NCBI GenBank assembly: GCA_015183035.1 | Contig: JACZZP010000011.1 | Location: 1,798,001-1,862,000, forward strand | Direction: 5' to 3' | Length of the DNA stretch: 64,000 nt | Source of the DNA: Meloidogyne chitwoodi | Lineage: Eukaryota > Nematoda > Chromadorea > Rhabditida > Meloidogynidae | In this document: one piece after another, positions 46,726-56,370 of the stretch | Layout of the letters: every line of letters begins with the position of its first letter | How positions within the stretch are numbered: position 1 is the stretch's first letter | Program-made: the position numbers and the translations under genes | The notes under the pieces: generated by a model | What the model was told of the DNA's origin: nothing | Database searches by the model: none | Seen by the model: only the letters and a program-made list of their open reading frames with translations

Positions 46726-47055
46726 TTATTCACTCAATAATATTTTATTTATCTCTTTTATTGATGTTTGAACTTTTCTAAATAACATTAAAAAAAATTT
46801 TAAAATCACCAATTTATTGGTTTTTAATAGAAAGTTCCCAAACAATCTCTTACCCAGAAATGCGTTAATAACTTTGTTTTTCACACAAAAAAGATCCTTA
46901 AATTTTATTTTTTCTTTTAATATCTCTGACAATCTTTCTTGTTTTGACTCAAAATTATTATTATTTTGTTTTTCCAAATGATGACAGTAAAATGATAAAA
47001 AATTAAATATACTTATTAACTCAATTCTAGTGTAAAAATAGGCTTTTTTAAACAA
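46726..47055 (-). CDS. Open frame antisense to TTL start, uncertain
   Basis: A frame of about 109 codons without an early ATG runs on the minus strand and ends at 46726. It reads [20 protein letters not shown], then [19 protein letters not shown] and [16 protein letters not shown]. In DNA this AT-rich a random frame of this length is unlikely, and an acceptor-like ttaag lies just upstream, so it might be an exon. It would overlap the 5' end of the transthyretin-like gene on the other strand. No family match is recognised. Confidence 0.25.
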   Translation of the reverse strand: MFKKAYFYTRIELISIFNFLSFYCHHLEKQNNNNFESKQERLSEILKEKIKFKDLFCVKNKVINAFLGKRLFGNFLLKTNKLVILKFFLMLFRKVQTSIKEINKILLSE

Positions 47056-47057
47056 AA

Positions 47058-47637
47058 ATGTCGCTTAAATATATTTTAACTTTCTCACTTATTTTACTTT
47101 TTTTCTCCCTTTCTGAGGCATTTAGACAACAATCTGTTGGAATCAGGGGAAGATTAATATGTGGAGATAAGCCTGATTCTAGTACTAAAGTGAAACTTTG
47201 GAATAAAAAAATAGGTAAATATTAAAAAATATTTTTAATTATTTTTTTAAATAATAGGAAGGGATGATCAGCTTGGCGACACACGCACAGATGCTAATGG
47301 TAATTATGTACTATCGGGAGGAAAAGGAGCCCTTCTCTCAATGGATATTCATTTTAAAAGTTTGTTTTTTTGTATTTTTTCAAAATATGTAAAAATACTC
47401 AAAAATCAAAATGTCCAGTTTTAATTTTCAAAATTTCAGAATGTCAAAACTAATAAATTTTCTTTTCTAGTTTACACCAATTGTAATCGAGGAATTCTAC
47501 CCTGTCAACGTAAGATTGATTTATCCATTCCGTCCGATTATGTGACCAGAACAAGTGACGTTCAACGATGGTTTGATGGAGGAGTCTTGAATATGGAATT
47601 TAAATTTCCAGATGAATCAACCTCTTGCATTAATTAA
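47058..47637 (+). CDS. Transthyretin-like (TTL) family secreted protein
   Basis: Exons 47058-47214, 47258-47359 and 47471-47637 encode 141 residues of the nematode-specific transthyretin-like family, small secreted beta-sandwich proteins of diverse or unknown ligand. The signal peptide ([20 protein letters not shown]) is followed by [20 protein letters not shown], then [20 protein letters not shown], then [20 protein letters not shown] and IPSDYVT. The G-x-L-x-C-G-x-P start, the DxNGxY core and the CN(x)n-CQRK pair match the family. Some plant-parasitic members are secreted into the host, but nothing in this sequence shows gland expression. Length is typical. All three junctions keep phase. 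Confidence 0.92.
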
Positions 47638-48137
47638 ACTTTACTAAACTTAAAAAAGTTATTATTCTACTTAAAAAATATTATTTTTACTTTAACAAAT
47701 CCTTCATTTATGCGTTCCAGCATTTTTAATACTTAATTATTTTTTCTTATTTAAATTTAAAAATTATGTTCATTAAAAATTGCAGTATTTTATAAAAAAT
47801 ATTTATTTATGCTAAACATTTGTAATTTGAAAATATATTTTTTCGTTATAAGGAATGTCTAATATAAATTACAAATAGAATATGTATAAGGTTTAATATA
47901 TCTTTTTTAATAAATAGTTATTGATAATACAGGCAGAATAGTTTAATAAATATTTAATATCAAAAATATTGAGTTACTAAATTTTTAAATAATCAAGTCT
48001 TTTTATTCCCAAAAAACTCTTGTAGATTTTCCCAATATTTATGAAAATAAGAAAAACGTCAAACCTTATTTAAACAAAATTTTGTTATTTTTAAACCTCG
48101 TCCACACATGTCACAGTATTTTAATTAATAAATTTCA
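47638..48137. other. Convergent intergenic region, no gene seen
   Basis: Half a kilobase between the 3' ends of the TTL gene (+) and UBXN6 (-). AT-rich; no structure noted. Confidence 0.6.
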
Positions 48138-50112
48138 TCATAATGGAATTGCTGATTGTTCAAGATCTTCATTTAGATATCGAATTTTGTCAGAATGTGC
48201 CTAAAAAATAATTAAAAAAAACATTTATTATAAAATATACAGCAAGAGTAGATCCATCCCATTCAAAATTTAAAAGTGCTGATGGTACAAGTCCCAATTC
48301 TAAAAATGTGCACTTTTCTTTGTCAGAATCAGTTACACTAAAATAAATAAATTTAAATATTAATTAAATATATTCAACAAACTTATTGTTATAATGTGAA
48401 GACGACGGAAAAGTGAAGGTAAAAGAGCCATGCTCAAAGGCTAAATTTTTGAATACAAATTCTCTAAGCGTTTGGAATTTTTCGTGAACATTAAAAATAG
48501 CCTAAAAATAAAAATTTTAAAAATATATTTTATGAATGCATACAAATTTTATTTATTTTAGAAAAAAGGTATGACAATTTTCAATATCATTTCCTCATCC
48601 CCTCTTAAATAAAAAAATTATAAAATTAATTTAACCAACATTCTGAATATCCCCCAATTTTAATTCTTTGTAAATAAAATGTAAAAACCTGTAACAAATA
48701 ATTATTTGGAAAACGAACACGAATAAGTGTGTATTTATAAATAGTTGAAGAAGCTTTAGCCGAGTCAAGTTCACGCATCTTTGCAGTTCTCAATGTTGTC
48801 ATGCGTTCTAATGCTTCTGTACGTTGTTGCTGTTCACGAAGAATTTCATCACCAGTTCGGGAAAAGAAATCCGAAGGAATAGTCATTTCAGGCAAAGGTT
48901 TATTTGGATCAATAATAAAAACCTTAAATAACAATTGATAAATTTAACAATAGTTAAGTGGTTAAAATCCTTAAATATAGTAAATATAAAGATTAATACT
49001 ATTACAACAATGGAAATAGCAATTTTTTGAAAAATGATTACAAAAAAAAGGTCCATAAAATTAAAAAACAAACCTTACGATCACGAAACAATTTAATAGC
49101 AACAGGCTTGCCTTCAAAAAGAACGCTTAACGATTGTTCAATTGTCTGAACTGTTATATTATCAATAGCTAGAAATTCCTCAGAATTTGACTCTTCCTCA
49201 CGAAATCCAGTTGCTTTTAAAAATTCAATTGCTCCTGTACACGGTGCTACTTTCTCCTAAAAAATTTTGAATCAAAATTTTCTGTTTAAAAAATAAAATA
49301 ACCTGATAAACTTTATTGGAAATTTTAATTCTTTTAAATTTCTTTTCATTTGGATTGTCAATAATATTTTGTAAATAACGTTGGATAGTATCTAATGCAG
49401 GTATTTTGATGTTATCCTTATTTAAAGTATGAATAATACAAGTAGTCGTATATAATGGATCTGCTTCACCGTCCTCAAGTTGTTCAAAAAGACAAGCACT
49501 TATTGCATCCAACATCTTAATTTCAAGCTTATAAATTAATAAATTGTTGGGAATTTAAAGAAATTATTTTTGAAATATTAAACAAATTAATGGACAAAAA
49601 ATTTATATAAAATATTAACCTCAGATTTAGGTAAAGCCTCATCTTCCCCAAAAAGTTCGCAAGTGTATAAAATACTTGAATGCTTAAATTTTGATTTAGG
49701 AGGATTCTCCTCAACTTTAGTCTCTTGTATTTGTTCAGCAAGTTTACGCTGTTCTTCATCTAATTCCTTTTTTGCCTTTAGAATTTTAAGTTATAATATT
49801 CAAAAATTTATAAAAAAAACCTGCAATTTAATCATTTTCTGCATCGGTGTTAACTCTGATTGTGGAGATGACTTAGCCATTCGTCGCTCTGCTGCTTTTG
49901 CTATTGCTGTAGTATCAGGACGAGGAGGAGCCACCTTAAACAGCTTTAAATTCAAAAAAAAATATTTTAAATTGTTAAACATGTTTAGGAGAAATCTTTG
50001 AACTACTTGACTGATTTTGATTATTATTTACTGCTAACACATGTCCAGGTCCAGCCAATTTAAAATTTTTGTCAGCCTTTTTCCTGTTGATAAAAGCCTT
50101 TATTTTATCCAT
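48138..50112 (-). CDS. ubxn-6: UBXN6 / UBXD1-like p97 (CDC-48) adaptor
   Basis: An adaptor that links the AAA ATPase p97/CDC-48 to endolysosomal and membrane-trafficking substrates. From ATG 50112 the N-terminus MDKIKAFINRKKADKNFKLA, then GPGHVL, matches the conserved UBXD1 start. The next exon gives PPRPDTTAIAKAAERRMAK and MQKMIKLQ, then SILYTCELFGEDEALPK. A PUB domain follows (LDAISACLFEQLEDGEADPL, then IPALDTIQRYLQNIIDNPNE, KKFKRIKISNKVYQEKVAPC, EFLKATGF). The C-terminal UBX part reads IYKYTLIRVRFPNNYLLQ, AIFNVHEKFQTLREFVFKNL, FTFPSSSHYNN, LELGLVPSALLNFEW. The frame ends IRYLNEDLEQSAIPL at 48138. It begins 196 bp after the eIF1A stop on the same strand, a spacing usual for nematode operons. 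Confidence 0.9.
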
Positions 50113-50308
50113 TTAAGGCTTTTAAATAAATAAAAATAAATATTAAAAAAATTAAATAAATATCAAATAATGTAAAATAACATTAAATGTTTATATTTTA
50201 AATAAATATTTAACAAACTTTTATTTACCTTACTAATATTTAAATACAGCGAAATTAAAATAAAATATATATTTTATTTCCAAATAATATCAATCTTAAT
50301 TTACTTAT
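50113..50308 (-). promoter_or_regulatory. Short intercistronic gap with splice acceptor
   Basis: Only 196 bp separate the eIF1A stop from the UBXN6 ATG. An acceptor-like tttaaaag lies 6 bases before the UBXN6 ATG. This is the layout of a trans-spliced operon; SL2-type processing is inferred. Confidence 0.4.
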
Positions 50309-50980
50309 TTAACCTTTCTTTCCCTTCGTTTTAACATTTGTTTCTTCTTCAACATCGTCCTCTTCATCTTCAGCGGTCTCGTCTTCATCACTACTTTCGC
50401 TAAGAGAGAAATTTCTATCCTGTGCGGCAACTTCGTCTTCGCTGTAATGCTCACCAGAATCAACTTTATAAAAACAAAATTTAAAATAAAAATCATTTTA
50501 TTTACCGAATTCGACTCCTCCGGCATCTTCTTCTTCGCCTTCATTTAATTTTGTGCTTTCAGGCAAATGACCAGCATTTTTTAAAATTCGAGCTTCATCC
50601 GGTGTGTATTTTAGAATCACGTCTGCCTTTAATTTAATAAATTGTTTAATAAAAAATAAAAAAAAAACCTTTTCGTCCTGATAATCTCTAAGTCCAACTA
50701 GAATAATATCACCAGGAGTTATCCAAACTTTCTTTCTCAGTTTGCCACGAATATGACAAAGCCGTTGTTTTCCATCAAAGCAAAAAGCTGTAAGACGACC
50801 ATTTCCTAACATTTTTTGCACTTGTGCATAAGCTATAATATATTCAAAAATATTATTTAAAAAATAAAATTTTAAACCTTGACTATCGCTATCCTTTTCA
50901 ATCAATTCTCTCTTTAAAATGTCATTTTCGTTTTTTCCCCTTCTTCGCTTTTTTCCTCCCTTACCTTTATTTTTTGGCAT
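50309..50980 (-). CDS. eif-1.A: Translation initiation factor eIF1A
   Basis: eIF1A binds the 40S A-site, promotes scanning and recruits eIF5B. From ATG 50980: [20 protein letters not shown], then [14 protein letters not shown]; next exon [38 protein letters not shown] (OB-fold), then [15 protein letters not shown]; next [19 protein letters not shown]; last [18 protein letters not shown] with an acidic tail ending NVKTKGKKG. The basic N-terminus and OB-fold match the family almost residue for residue. The tail is acidic but ends in a lysine-rich segment instead of the DIDDI-type end that contacts eIF5B in human eIF1A. Four exons, about 150 residues. An acceptor (aatag) 5 bases before the ATG suggests a spliced leader. 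A diverged paralogue lies just upstream. Confidence 0.95.
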
Positions 50981-51496
50981 TGCTTGCTATTATTAAATTA
51001 TCCTTAAAAATTAGTATAAAATTTTAAAAATAAATATCTTATAATAAAAATGCAAAATTAAAATAATAATTTATAGAAATGTGGATTAGAGTATTTCTGA
51101 AAGACCAAAACGCCATTTAGACAAATGGTCAACAATTTTAAGAATTAAAAATTTTAAGCCAAAATTCATCAATAATAAAACTTGATTGTTACATAATTAA
51201 AAGCAAAATGAGTAATAAAAAAATAAATCTTTTTTTTTGGCAATTTCAATTAAATCTGACAATGAGTATAATAAAAAAAATCGGACACGTTTTGCAGAAG
51301 ATTGGACGATCGCTAACTAATTAAATTACTTTTTATATGCAAAATGTGTCCATGTTGTAATAATATGTACATATAAAAATCTAAAATCTTTTCAAAGGAG
51401 TTGTAATTGTAAAGATTGCATAGCAAACAAATATTAATTTTTTGTTATTAATAAAATTCAGATTTTTGGTTTTCAAACCTTTTTCTCCTTTTTTTC

Positions 51497-52218
51497 TCAT
51501 TTCTCTCCTTTCTTTTCATTTCCTCCATCCTCCTCAGTTTCTTCATCCTCATCTTCCTCACTTTCACTACTAATTGAAAATTTTCTCATTTGCGGCATAA
51601 TATCATCATCAATGTCATTTTTATCATTATCAACTTAATATTTTTTTAATTCGTTTAATTTAAATTACTCACCATATACAATTTCGATTTCATCTTTTCC
51701 ATTCAATTTTACAACTTCGGGTAATTGACCAGAATTTCTGAGAATACTTACTTCATTCGGTGAATACTTCAAAATTACATCTGCCTTAAAATAAAATATT
51801 TCAAGATAACTTTTTTATTAATGCTTATTTTAAGTGTTTTCCTTCATTACCTTAAAAATATACCTTATAATCCTGATAACTTCTAAGTCCAATCAAAAGA
51901 ATATCGCCAACATTTATCAAAACAATTCTGCGTATTGCACCACGAATACGACACAGGCGTTGCTTACCATCAAAACAGAAAACCGAAAGTCGGTCATTTC
52001 CCAGCAATTTTAGTACTTGTCCATACACTGAAAAAGTTGGTTATTTCTTGGTTTAATTCATTGTCAGACTAATCTTAATATTTAAACGAAAAAAACTTTT
52101 TAAAACCTTGATTATCACTGTCTTTCACAATCAATTGTTGTTCTCCTCTATATTTTCTATTCTTGTCGTTATTTTTGCAATTTCTCTGTGTTGCAAGTTT
52201 TCTTAAATATTTGGGCAT
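51497..52218 (-). CDS. Divergent eIF1A paralogue
   Basis: A second, much diverged eIF1A sits 516 bp upstream of the conserved copy in the same orientation and with the same exon plan. From ATG 52218: [20 protein letters not shown], then [49 protein letters not shown], then [34 protein letters not shown]; and an acidic tail [20 protein letters not shown] ending NEKKGEK at 51497. The basic N-terminal tail ([12 protein letters not shown] in the other copy) is replaced, and the W of KKVWI is lost. The OB-fold is otherwise intact and all frames are open, so it is probably expressed. Role as a specialised initiation factor, or relaxed duplicate, is undecided. Confidence 0.85.
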
Positions 52219-52557
52219 TGTTTAAATAATTTTATTCTAAAAGAAAAGTAAATATTAAAAAAAATTTTAATTTCAGGAAGAGATGATTCTTCAAGTATTT
52301 AATTTTTAAATAGGTGACATTTTGCCAAACATTTTTTCGCCAAAATCAGCAAAAATTTAAATTTGAATATAGGAATATGTCTTAGGGGTAGGGGACGATT
52401 CAGTGTAGCCGGTTGTTTTTCGCCATAACTTTTTTATTCTTAACCGATTGAATAGTTCTTTTATTAATCGATTTACCCTATTTTTTAGAGTTTTATTTAT
52501 GCTTTTTAAAATTTAAAAAATCAAAAATATATTTTTAAAACAATTTAAACATTATAA

Positions 52558-53165
52558 TTAATTATTTATATCCAATAAATCATCCATTTTAATTAATTTG
52601 CTAACACTTGAATTTTGTGTAGGCAGTTGTGTAGAAGGAGACAATTGTGAAGGTTTTAAATTAGCCAAGTTTGTTTGTTTTGTAAAATCTTTAATTTAAT
52701 TTAAATATTTAAACTTTTATGCTCTTTTATTCTAAATTTTTTATCAAATTTTAATTCATCAAATTTAAAATCGACCCCCAAATTAAAATTTTTAAATTAT
52801 TTCAGATTCTCTCAATTTCAAAAAAAAATTTAGGACAACTTAAAATAAAATTAATTAGACTCTAGTGTACTTTGAACATTAGAGTCTAATTAATTTTTTG
52901 TAAATTACCATTTGAAATGGTAGATGAAAGAGGATGTATTTGTTGTTGTTCTTCATCTTCATTGAACAAAAACTTTAAAAAAATATTAATTTTATTTTAA
53001 TTTTATATTAATTACCTTATTTTGTTGAAATCCTTCATTAGCCAATCTTTGTTGTTTTTCTTTTCTTTCAACTCCAAAAGAAGAAGCTGTTGTTTTTAAA
53101 GGAGAATTTAAATGATAATAATGTGAATAGGGTAAAAAGCCATTATTATCTTTTTTAAAAAATAA
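52558..53165 (-). CDS. Possible 3' exons of the ShKT gene or a separate small gene
   Basis: Three coding-like blocks on the minus strand: NNGFLPYSHYYHLNSPLKTT, then ERKEKQQRLANEGFQQNK (about 53150-53020); LFNEDEEQQQIHPLSSTIS (about 52970-52912); and DFTKQTNLANLKPSQLSPST, then KLIKMDDLLDINN with a stop at about 52558. They have donor and acceptor words between them. A donor-like gtataa near 53400 could join them to the ShKT gene, but I cannot keep phase with certainty. The acidic DDLLDI end resembles a short linear motif. Confidence 0.4.
52850..52895. repeat. Near-perfect 46-bp palindrome with GACTCTA core
   Basis: aattaattagactctagtg is followed after 9 bases by cattagagtctaattaatt. The core actcta(a/g)tg is the same word that makes up the splice-acceptor-like array at 19475-19592 and occurs singly at 15229 and 19205. 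It lies in an intron-like gap. Confidence 0.75.
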
Positions 53166-53390
53166 AATTATTTTTTTATTAAAAATGTATATTAGTAAAG
53201 GACAAGTAAGGGAGGAGATGCAAAATAAAAAATAATTTTTGAAAAATGGACCTTTTCTAACATAATAGGTATTAAAAAAAATTTTTTAAGGTTCATAATT
53301 TTCTAAAAATTATGAAATTTTTTCAATAATTAAATATAATATTTTCAAAAAATTTTTTAGTAAAATTTCAGATTCTAATTTCTCATTTAA

Positions 53391-54898
53391 TTAAAATTTA
53401 TACGTCTGCGCCCAAACATCCCCGCGTCTAAATGTCCCAACTTTTTTTAAATTTTTCCAACCTTCCTGTAAAAGTTCATTTGAAGAAATTCCTCCAAAAG
53501 GTTCCTGAGGTCCTTCAAAACCTCCTCCATTGTTAAATTGTAAATTTTCTTGAGGTATAAAATTATTATTATTTTTTAAATTTGTTGGTGTTTTAAAAGT
53601 TGAAGAAAAAGACGAAAAATTGTTACAAACACCACAACTTGATCGACAATAATTTAACATAAATTCTGGAACTTTTTGACAAAAACCTAATTTTGCCCAA
53701 TTTTGACAACCAAAAATATGTGAATCACGGCAAAAGAATGGGGAAGAGTTTGGAGTTGTTGGAAAAGGGAAATTTTGATTATTAAAATCATTATTTTGGT
53801 TATAATTGTCATTATATCCTAATTGAGCGTTGTTTGATGAATAAAGTTGTTGAGGATTATATTGTTGTGAAGATATATCTGCTAATTATTGATCGAATAG
53901 AGTTAAATGACATTTTGTGAAATAATGGCATTTTAAAGTAATAGAAATGGCATTTTTTGCCATAATTGGCATTTATTGCCATAATTCTTTATTTTTGCCA
54001 TATTTGGCAGTATTAATTTATTTTTGGCATTATGTAATATTTCTTTTGAATACCTCGATATGTTCCAGAAGAAAGCGGGGATTGAAGTAATGGATTGCTT
54101 CCAGTATCGTAATTATATTCAGGTAAATGACCGCCTGTTGGACAGGGTAATCCACAAGAAATAGGGCAATTTGCTAATGTATTCGGACTGTAAGAACATT
54201 TGCCTGAATTTGCTTGTATTGCACAGTTAGAGGATTGATCAAAACATTGAAAAACTGGACTGAAAAGAATTTTTTTTTAGATTTTATGCCATAAATGGCG
54301 GTTTAATGCCAATTGCCATAAATGAAATTTTGGTGTTCTAATTGGCATTTTATTATATTTTATTTTAAAAATTGTTGTTTCCTTTACTTATATCTTCCTG
54401 TTTGTCCATATCCTGAAGAATAAGTAGCAATTCCTGGCTGCCAATAAGAATTCATTCCAAATGGTGGACCCTAAAAATATTTTTTATAAATTATGGCAAT
54501 ATAAAAATGGTAAATCGAAAGGGCAAAAGTGCCAAATCTATGACACAAATATAGCAATAATAAATAAAAGTAATTTTGTGCCGAAAATGGAAATAATGCC
54601 ATTTATGGCAAACAATGCCATAAATGGCAATTTTTGCCATAAATAACAAAATATCCCATTAAAAATTTTTTTCTAATTTTACCTCATATCCACTTTGTCC
54701 ATAATTACCATAAGGATTTAAATAAAAATAACTAGACTTTCCATAAGGAGAGAAAGAAGAAGAAAAGTGTTGTTGTTGAGGGGTATTACCCAAGGAATAA
54801 AAAGGATTATTATTATTAGAATATCCAAAATGTTGTTGACCAAAAATATATTTAATAATAAATGTAAGAAATACAAAAATATTAAAAAATGATGCCAT
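53391..54898 (-). CDS. Secreted protein with two ShKT (SXC) domains
   Basis: From ATG 54898, a signal peptide (MASFFNIFVFLTFIIKYIFG) precedes a low-complexity Q/N/S/Y-rich region (NTPQQQHFSSSFSPYGKSS). The first ShKT domain is CFDQSSNC, GKCSYSPNTLANCPISCGLP with a final C (six cysteines). After another Q/N-rich stretch (ISSQQYNPQQLYSSNNAQLG) comes the second, CRDSHIFGCQNWAKLGFC then NYCRSSCGVC (six cysteines). The tail continues GGGFEGPQEPFGGISSNELL and GTFRRGDVWAQTYKF, stop 53391, unless it splices on to the exons at 52558-53165. ShKT domains are small disulphide-rich folds common in nematode secreted and cuticle or surface proteins; the name comes from a sea-anemone potassium-channel toxin, but toxicity is not implied. 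Introns carry a repeated GCCATAAATGGC word. Confidence 0.85.
53895..54655. repeat. TGCCATAAATGGCA words in three introns of the ShKT gene
   Basis: The palindromic word tgccataaatggca and its halves (tggcattt, ttgccata) recur about 20 times, confined to three successive introns (about 53890-54050, 54265-54390, 54475-54675) and absent from the exons between them. Confidence 0.8.
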
Positions 54899-56370
54899 AG
54901 AATATTAAAATACAAAAAAAATTTTCAAAATACCTAAAAATGAAAAATATGTCAAAATGTAAAAAATCAAAAATTGTTCAAATCCTATAAGTGAAAAAAA
55001 ATAAAAAAATATGAAGAAAATTTAAAGCAAATACTATTTATTAAATCAAAAATAAAATAAAATTTTTAGTGAAGGCCGAAAGTGTTTTAAAAATTTTAAA
55101 TAAGATTATCCTTTTTATTTATTGCTTTTTTAAATAAATAAATTATTATCATCTGCTTTGTAGTTAAAAAAGAGCTTTTGCCTAAACTTTTATAAAAAAA
55201 AACTTTTTTTATTTTTTATATTTTTTTGGAAAATTAAAAAAAAAGTGTTTTAATTGTAAATCTGTATACCCATTTTGGCGCAATCCTGAACAGACTGGAA
55301 AATAGTCTACACAAAGGACAGAGAGAAATAAGAAAAGAAAAAGATAAGTTACGCCTGAATGATATTTTATTATTTAAAAATATTTTTTTAGAAGATTTTA
55401 GTTAAAAATTGATTAAAAACAAGTATTTGTATTACATATAAATTTAAAAAAAAAATTTTTTACATTAAAAAAAATTTTTTGATTTCCAATCTGTGATTAT
55501 TTAAAAAAATAAAAAAAAATTTAAAAGTAAATCAGATTTTGATACATTTTACTAGAATGGACATTTTGTCCTATTGACCATTTATCGGTTTTGTCCGTTT
55601 TGTTTTTTTATTTTATACAGAAGAGAAATTAAAAAGGAAAAGAGAGGAGAGAGTAATAAAAATTAAAACTCTAACAGCTTTTAAATAAAAATTTAAATTT
55701 TTTACTTCCCCTCTAAAATTTATATTCTTTTTTGTAATTTTATAATTTTTCTATTATTAATTAATTGGTTTAATTACCCAGTTTAAAGGTAATTAGAGTT
55801 TTAAAGCTCTCATATGAGTGGCTTAACTGGGAAAAATTTTGGAATTGCCTTGTTAAAAGGCTTAAATTTAAAAATTTGTTGAGAGATTGTTTCTAAGTTT
55901 TTTTTATCCTCCAACAAAAGAGAATAAATTAAAAAGGTTCCACCAAGCGAAATATCTTATTTAAATTAATTAAAAAAAGTTACAAATTTATTATAGTCAT
56001 TTTAATTTTATTTTAATCAAATTATTTAATTAGCAGTGATTGAAAGTACAAATATATTTTAGTTGACAAAACATTTTTGTTTATAAAGTGTTCAGAAAAA
56101 TTTTTTATTTTTTGAGAAAAATAAATTAATTCAATAAATAAAAACAAAATATTTTTAAAATTAATACACAAGTCGATAATTTATTTAGTTTTAAATTGAG
56201 ATTTACAAATTAATTTAATTATGGTAATTTTCATAATGTCAATGTTCAAATATCAGATAATTCAAATAAAATAGGACATAACCAATTTACTAAAAAATTT
56301 CTAAAAATATTCTGATATTTTTTAAATTAGTATGATATTTCTAAATTTTGACATTTTGAAATTTCCCTGG
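54899..56370. other. Intergenic region, no gene seen
   Basis: About 1.5 kb between the 5' end of the ShKT gene and the 3' end of cyk-4, both on the minus strand. AT-rich; a slightly GC-richer patch at 55270-55330 and another at 55790-55850 have no open frame. Confidence 0.6.

Noticed and set aside
49663..50001. Plus-strand 112-codon frame
   Set aside because: Antisense to UBXN6 exons, whose reading is confirmed by homology.
54461..54646. 61-codon plus-strand frame
   Set aside because: It lies in an intron of the ShKT gene and is made of the repeated GCCATAAATGGC words.
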